Source: Siccirubricoccus soli
Lineage (GTDB): Bacteria > Pseudomonadota > Alphaproteobacteria > Acetobacterales > Acetobacteraceae
NCBI RefSeq assembly: GCF_024178315.1
Contig: NZ_JAMZIK010000109.1
Location: forward strand, 1 to 42,761
Length of the DNA: 42,761 nt
Direction: 5' to 3'
Under the pieces are notes generated by a model, which ran no database searches, had not been told where the DNA came from, and was given only the letters and a program-made list of their open reading frames with translations. Within the stretch, counting starts at the first letter, position 1; each line of letters begins with the position of its first letter. A program made the translations under genes and the position numbers. Shown here in pieces: positions 39,801 to 42,761 of this stretch.

Positions 39801-40465
39801 CCCCTTTCTGCGCGACGGCACTGAACAACCGCTACCCCTTCGTCGTCAGCAGCCCGATCGATGTGCCGCTGGATGACTTCACCAGGCTGCTCGGCCCCGG
39901 TGGCATGATCGACAGCTTCTTTACCCAGAATCTCCGCGCCTTCGTCGATACCGCCACCAGGCCCTGGCGGTGGCAGTCGGTCGATCAGGCGCAGCTGGGC
40001 TTTTCGGCCGACAGCCTAGCGCAGTTCCAGCGCGCGGCGGAAATCCGGGAGGGTCTCTTCACCGCGGGCCCGAACATGGTGGTGCGGTTCGAATTGCTGC
40101 CGGTGTCGCTCGACCCCTCCTTCGGCCAGGTCAGCATCGATCTGGACGGGCAGGTGCTAACCTATGCGCATGGTCCGCAGCAGCCCATTCGTATGCAATG
40201 GCCGGGCCCGGCTGGGCGCAACCAGGCGCGGCTCACGATGACCCCGACCGCCGGCGTTCCGAGCATCACGGAAAGGACCGGACCCTGGGCCCTGTACCGG
40301 CTGCTCGATACGGCGCGTGTGACCTCGGACGGGCAGCCGGACCGCTTCACGGTCACCTTCAATGCTGGCGGCCGTACCGCGGTGTTCCGGCTGACCGCCA
40401 GCAGCGTGATGAATCCTTTCACCATGACGGCGATGCGGCAGTTCCGCTGCCCCTCCGGCCTTTAG
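36872..40465 (+). CDS. tssM: T6SS inner-membrane protein TssM (IcmF)
   Basis: 1197 aa with a GTG start overlapping the tssL stop (GTGA). Core of the membrane complex, spanning from cytoplasm to TssJ. Two N-terminal membrane helices (about 10-33 and 46-66), then a cytoplasmic NTPase-like domain with an intact Walker A GPPGSGKTT (about 134-142) and Walker B-like VLIDTAG (about 178). A third membrane helix is at about 447-468, followed by the large periplasmic region. A glycine-rich segment (about 908-930) is partly encoded by a run of 11 G, and the last ~285 residues form the TssJ-binding region. An intact Walker A is not universal in TssM, so ATP use is plausible here. Confidence 0.95.
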   Translation: MSGFLSILFSRWVVTFIGALLISLLVWFFGDLLAVGEARPLGSELARIITIVVIFVLWLLNNLLRLYRQQQKDKKLVEEVAAPPTQAELDAAASADEVNLLATRLKEAQQALKKAGMARRFGTALYQQPWYMFIGPPGSGKTTALVNSGLNFPLADKGAVQGVGGTRNCDWWFTDQAVLIDTAGRYTTQDSQETVDSKSWLGFLGLLKKHRPRQPINGVILAISLSDLSSMKESEQSEHARTIRNRIRELHDQLGVRMPVYVMFTKADLIAGFVEFFDSMGKDEREQVWGMTFPLDAGKDPGNAAVGRFGAEYDALLQRLTDRMLERVHQEPDMQRRALIYGFPQQMASLRETAQSFLTAIFQPSRLEAPALLRGVYFTSGTQNGMPMDRLLGAMASNFGLQRQAVTAFSGQGRSYFLTRLMKEVVFLESGLVGLDPRLEKRNRLVWGGAYAAAVVALLAMIGIWFYSWLGNRDLIAAAQLGLTNYEAQLNILRQDPAPATDLRPTLPPLATLRGLPGGYGEREKSTPVSLTFGLWQGTRLGAQAQQGYRHALNMLLLPRLLARVEAGMRTNIGNLDYLYTALKVYLILGRRGPLDADLVTDWLTTDIDRDLQDDETARTAVLEHIAALIEQPVEEVPLDNVLIDQVRNVLRQMPLAQRSYQRILASQPVKALPEWRIGDAAGPAANRIFVLRSGRPLTTGVDGIYTYRGYHETFLPLLPEVLQDVTEATWVLGGRDEIQVTDLRRISQLRRDVQALYFDDYIRRWDAVLADVQMRSFQTTSDALDVLNTLSGPVSPFRNLLQAIATETNLTKTDDIEAAGSRAARELRPAAQRELLRNLSTRQRQVAMALQAGFRAEDARTPNPAERVDEHFRRLREFVGTPQRPGEMEQVIAKMLQLYQGFSQAAAGGGAGLLGAAAGGGGVGGGGSLPSQLQTLARSLPAPIDNMVAATARSSATVTAAGARAQIAENWRSNIAPFCATALNNRYPFVVSSPIDVPLDDFTRLLGPGGMIDSFFTQNLRAFVDTATRPWRWQSVDQAQLGFSADSLAQFQRAAEIREGLFTAGPNMVVRFELLPVSLDPSFGQVSIDLDGQVLTYAHGPQQPIRMQWPGPAGRNQARLTMTPTAGVPSITERTGPWALYRLLDTARVTSDGQPDRFTVTFNAGGRTAVFRLTASSVMNPFTMTAMRQFRCPSGL
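39595..39605 (+). repeat. Homopolymeric tract of 11 G inside tssM
   Basis: Eleven consecutive G in frame as GCG-GGG-GGG-GGG-GCT, residues about 908-911. The longest single-base run I noticed in the window. A gain or loss of one G would truncate TssM before its C-terminal ~285 residues. Confidence 0.9.
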
Positions 40466-40470
40466 GCCGG
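40455..40470. other. Hairpin across the tssM stop codon
   Basis: CCGGCC and GGCCGG flank TTTA; the TAG stop codon starts in the loop and ends in the second arm. A stable 6-bp stem without a T-run, 28 bases before vgrG. It could modestly lower read-through or protect an RNA end; it could also be chance in GC-rich DNA. Confidence 0.35.
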
Positions 40471-40498
40471 CGAACGCCCAGTTCAGGATCAGGCAAGA

Positions 40499-42520
40499 AT
40501 GGTCGACCTGCTCAATCGCCACGTCGAGATCGCGGTCAGCCCGGATCCCGGCTTCAAGCTGTTCTTCGACCGCATGGTGGGCACGGAGGAACTGGGCAGG
40601 CCATTCCGCTATGAGGTCGATCTCGTCAGCACCTCCGCCACCAAGGCGGATCTGCTTGCCGTCATCGGTTCGAAGATGACGTTGAAGATCCTGCTTCCCG
40701 ACGAGACGAGCTACCGCTACTTCAACGGCGTCATTACCCGCGCCGCCTATCTGGGACAGGGCGGTGGCTATGAGCGCTACCGTTTTGAGTTGCGGCCGAT
40801 GTTTTGGCTGCTGTCGCAGCAGGTGAAGTGCTTCATCTACCAGCAGAAGACATTGGTCGACATCATCAAGCAGGCGCTCTCAGACGCGGGTATGAGCGGC
40901 CAGTTCGAGACCGCGATCGTCGATGCGACGTCCCTTCCCGTGCAGGAGTTCGTGGTCCAGTACCGGGAAAGCACCTTCGACTTCGTCAGCCGGTTGATGG
41001 AGGAGGTGGGCATCTACTACTACCACAAGCACGTCGACGGGTCGCACACATTGGTGCTGACCGATGATGCATCCTCTCACCAGCCGATCCCCGGCGCGGC
41101 AGAAATTAGCTATTTCGAGCCGGACCACACCTATCGGCGCAAGGAAGACCATATCTGGGACTGGCAGACGACGGTGAACATCACGCCGGCGCTCTATGTC
41201 CAGCGTGACTATAATTTTGAGACTTCGGGGACTGACCTCACCTCCCAGCTCCGGCTCGCGCCCTCGCATAGCGCCCACAACGCCTATGAAGTTTATGACT
41301 ACCCTGGCAGCTACGCCACGACCTCCGAGGGTAGCAAGATCGCAGCAATCCGCATGCAGGAGCTGGCGGCGCCGCGGAAGGCGGCGCAGGGCGAAGGCAA
41401 TGTCCGCTCGCTCAGCACGGGTCACACCTTCACCCTGAAGGAATTCGGCGACGAGTCGCAGAACATCTCCCATCTGGTCATTGGTGCCAGCTACTTCATG
41501 ACCGTCGAGGAGACGAGCGGGGAAGGCGGGGAGACGCGCGACACTTTCCGCACCGTCTTCCAGACCGTTCCGGCAACGACGCCATGGCGGCCGCGGCGGC
41601 TGACACGACGGCCGGTGATCACCGGGCCGCAGACCGCCAAGGTGGTCGGCCCGGCCGGCAATGACGACATCTATACGGACAGGTATGGGCGGGTGAAGGT
41701 CCAGTTCCCCTGGGACCGCGCCGGCACCAATGACGAGAATTCGTCCTGCTGGATCCGTGTCTCCCAGCCCTGGGCCGGCCTCGGCTATGGCGGCATCATC
41801 CTGCCACGCATCGGGCAGGAGGTGGTGGTCGAGTTCCTGGAGGGCGATCCCGACCGCCCCATCATCACCGGCCGCGTCTACAACGATGCGCAGACCGTGC
41901 CCTATGCCCTTCCAGCCGAGAAGACCAAGTCCACTCTGAAGAGCAAGTCATCGCCGAATGCCGATGGCTTCAACGAACTCCGGTTCGAGGACAAAGCGGG
42001 TTCGGAAGAATTCTTCATGCATGCGCAGAAGGACATGAACATCGTCGTCCTCAACGACCAGACCACCACCATCGCGAAGAATCGTACGGTGACCATCAAC
42101 GATGTTGATGACACCCTGACGGTGAAAACCGGCAAGCGGACCGTCACCATCAAGGCCGACCATACGGTGACGGTCCAAAGCGGCAACCAGGCCATCAACG
42201 TCGATACCGGGAACCAGACCACCACCATCAAGACCGGGAATCATGAGCTGAAGGTCAGTGCCGGCACGAGCAAGATCGACGCGGCACAGAGCATCACCCT
42301 CATCGTGGGGGGGACGAAGGCGGTGCTGGATACCAGTTCCATCACCCTGTCGATCGGCGGCAGCACCATCAAGATGGATGCCATGAGCATCAAGCTCAGC
42401 GCAGGCGCGAGTTCGGTGGAACTCGGCCCCGCCGGCGCCAAGATGAGCGGGGCACCGAACGCCGAGGTGTCCGGCGCCGCCATGGCCAGCATTTCCGGCG
42501 CGCTCGTGAAGATCAATTAA
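40499..42520 (+). CDS. vgrG: T6SS spike protein VgrG (TssI), without effector extension
   Basis: 673 aa. Trimeric spike at the tip of the Hcp tube. The gp27-like base covers about 1-380 (YRYFNGVITRAAYLGQG, YRESTFDFVSRLMEEVGIYYYHKH). The gp5-like OB fold is about 381-461, with DIYTDRYGRVKVQFPWDR and the conserved WAGLGYGGIILPRIGQEVVVEFLEGDPDRPIITG. From about 480 comes a beta-helix of short repeats (KNRTVTINDVDDTLTV, then HTVTVQSGNQAINV and similar) ending SGALVKIN. No enzyme domain follows, so any toxic cargo would be a separate protein. It begins 33 bases after tssM. The DNA after its stop is an IS remnant. Confidence 0.95.
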   Translation: MVDLLNRHVEIAVSPDPGFKLFFDRMVGTEELGRPFRYEVDLVSTSATKADLLAVIGSKMTLKILLPDETSYRYFNGVITRAAYLGQGGGYERYRFELRPMFWLLSQQVKCFIYQQKTLVDIIKQALSDAGMSGQFETAIVDATSLPVQEFVVQYRESTFDFVSRLMEEVGIYYYHKHVDGSHTLVLTDDASSHQPIPGAAEISYFEPDHTYRRKEDHIWDWQTTVNITPALYVQRDYNFETSGTDLTSQLRLAPSHSAHNAYEVYDYPGSYATTSEGSKIAAIRMQELAAPRKAAQGEGNVRSLSTGHTFTLKEFGDESQNISHLVIGASYFMTVEETSGEGGETRDTFRTVFQTVPATTPWRPRRLTRRPVITGPQTAKVVGPAGNDDIYTDRYGRVKVQFPWDRAGTNDENSSCWIRVSQPWAGLGYGGIILPRIGQEVVVEFLEGDPDRPIITGRVYNDAQTVPYALPAEKTKSTLKSKSSPNADGFNELRFEDKAGSEEFFMHAQKDMNIVVLNDQTTTIAKNRTVTINDVDDTLTVKTGKRTVTIKADHTVTVQSGNQAINVDTGNQTTTIKTGNHELKVSAGTSKIDAAQSITLIVGGTKAVLDTSSITLSIGGSTIKMDAMSIKLSAGASSVELGPAGAKMSGAPNAEVSGAAMASISGALVKIN

Positions 42521-42578
42521 TGCGGCTGCTCGCTGCCTGTTTCGGCAGGCTTGGGGTGGCGGCTGCACCCTACGGTAA

Positions 42579-42761
42579 CGGCTGCCCCGCGTGCTGCTGG
42601 AGCGGCTGCACGGCGCCGACAAGTTGGACTGGAGCCGGGCCTCGCTGGACAGCGCCTCTGTTCCGGCGAAAAGGGGGGAGCGGCAACCGGCCCAAATCCG
42701 ACGGACCGCGGCAAAGCAGGCACCAAGCGGCACGTCGTGGTCGACGGCCATGGCACCCCGC
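42579..42761 (+). pseudogene. IS5-family transposase remnant (5'-truncated; runs off the window end)
   Basis: After an in-frame stop at 42576-42578 the frame reads LLERLHGADKLDWSRASLDSASVPAKR, the start of the IS5 (IS427-type) DDE domain; the Asp in SLDSA would be the first catalytic residue. At AAAA-GGGGGG (42669-42678) the family sequence jumps to the -1 frame and continues GGAATGPNPTDRGKAGTKRHVVVDGHG to the window edge. The N-terminal DUF4096 domain that should come first is absent; only 58 bases separate it from the vgrG stop. The frame jump may be decay, a read error, or slippage of the kind used by some IS5 elements with two frames. Confidence 0.8.

Overview
The window is high-GC DNA with dense, tightly packed genes and an alphaproteobacterial flavour. 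The xseB-ispA-dxs-tlyA gene set, the Bug-type solute-binding protein, the hydantoinase pair and the strong G/C third-position bias suggest Acetobacteraceae (Roseomonas-like). This is an inference from gene content and style only; there is no rRNA or other phylogenetic marker here. I found no tRNA, rRNA or CRISPR array.

Layout. (1) 1-7.3 kb: the 3' part of a copper P1B-type ATPase, then on the minus strand an M20 amidohydrolase and a Baeyer-Villiger-type flavin monooxygenase. A 480-base gap with three back-to-back perfect hairpins follows, then an orphan protein with an IS5-transposase N-terminal domain, then a succinate-semialdehyde-type dehydrogenase. (2) 7.7-12.2 kb, minus strand: an epoxide-hydrolase-like protein, an ACAD10/11-type phosphotransferase, a proline-iminopeptidase-like hydrolase and a Bug periplasmic binding protein broken by a 2-base insertion. 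(3) 12.7-21.0 kb: xseB, ispA and dxs (isoprenoid precursor synthesis), then metE on the opposite strand under a clear cobalamin riboswitch, then tlyA, a PaaI-like thioesterase and a thiolase. (4) 21.5-29.7 kb: hydantoinase/oxoprolinase subunits B and A on the minus strand, divergent from a GMC oxidoreductase, a sirtuin and two tandem luciferase-like flavin monooxygenases. (5) 29.7-42.8 kb: a type VI secretion (T6SS) locus.

The T6SS locus has a plus-strand run fha/tagH - tssJ - tssK - tssL - tssM - vgrG, which is the membrane complex, the baseplate adaptor and the spike. Divergent from it, on the minus strand, are two proteins I cannot assign to a known T6SS family: a 322-aa lysine-rich helical protein, and a 182-aa protein whose second half looks like a degenerate OmpA/MotB peptidoglycan-binding fold without a signal peptide. 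The sheath (tssB/C), remaining baseplate (tssE/F/G), tssA, hcp and clpV genes are not in the window. The VgrG has no effector extension, and 58 bases after its stop lies the 5'-truncated remnant of an IS5-family transposase, where cargo genes are often found. A run of 11 G in tssM could allow on/off slippage.

Most surprising elements: the IS5-domain orphan with a promoter that would give a leaderless message; the triple hairpin; the B12-riboswitch-controlled metE interrupting a usually contiguous operon; the two unknown T6SS-linked genes; the G11 tract in tssM; and the vgrG/IS junction. Functions are read from motifs by eye, with no database search.
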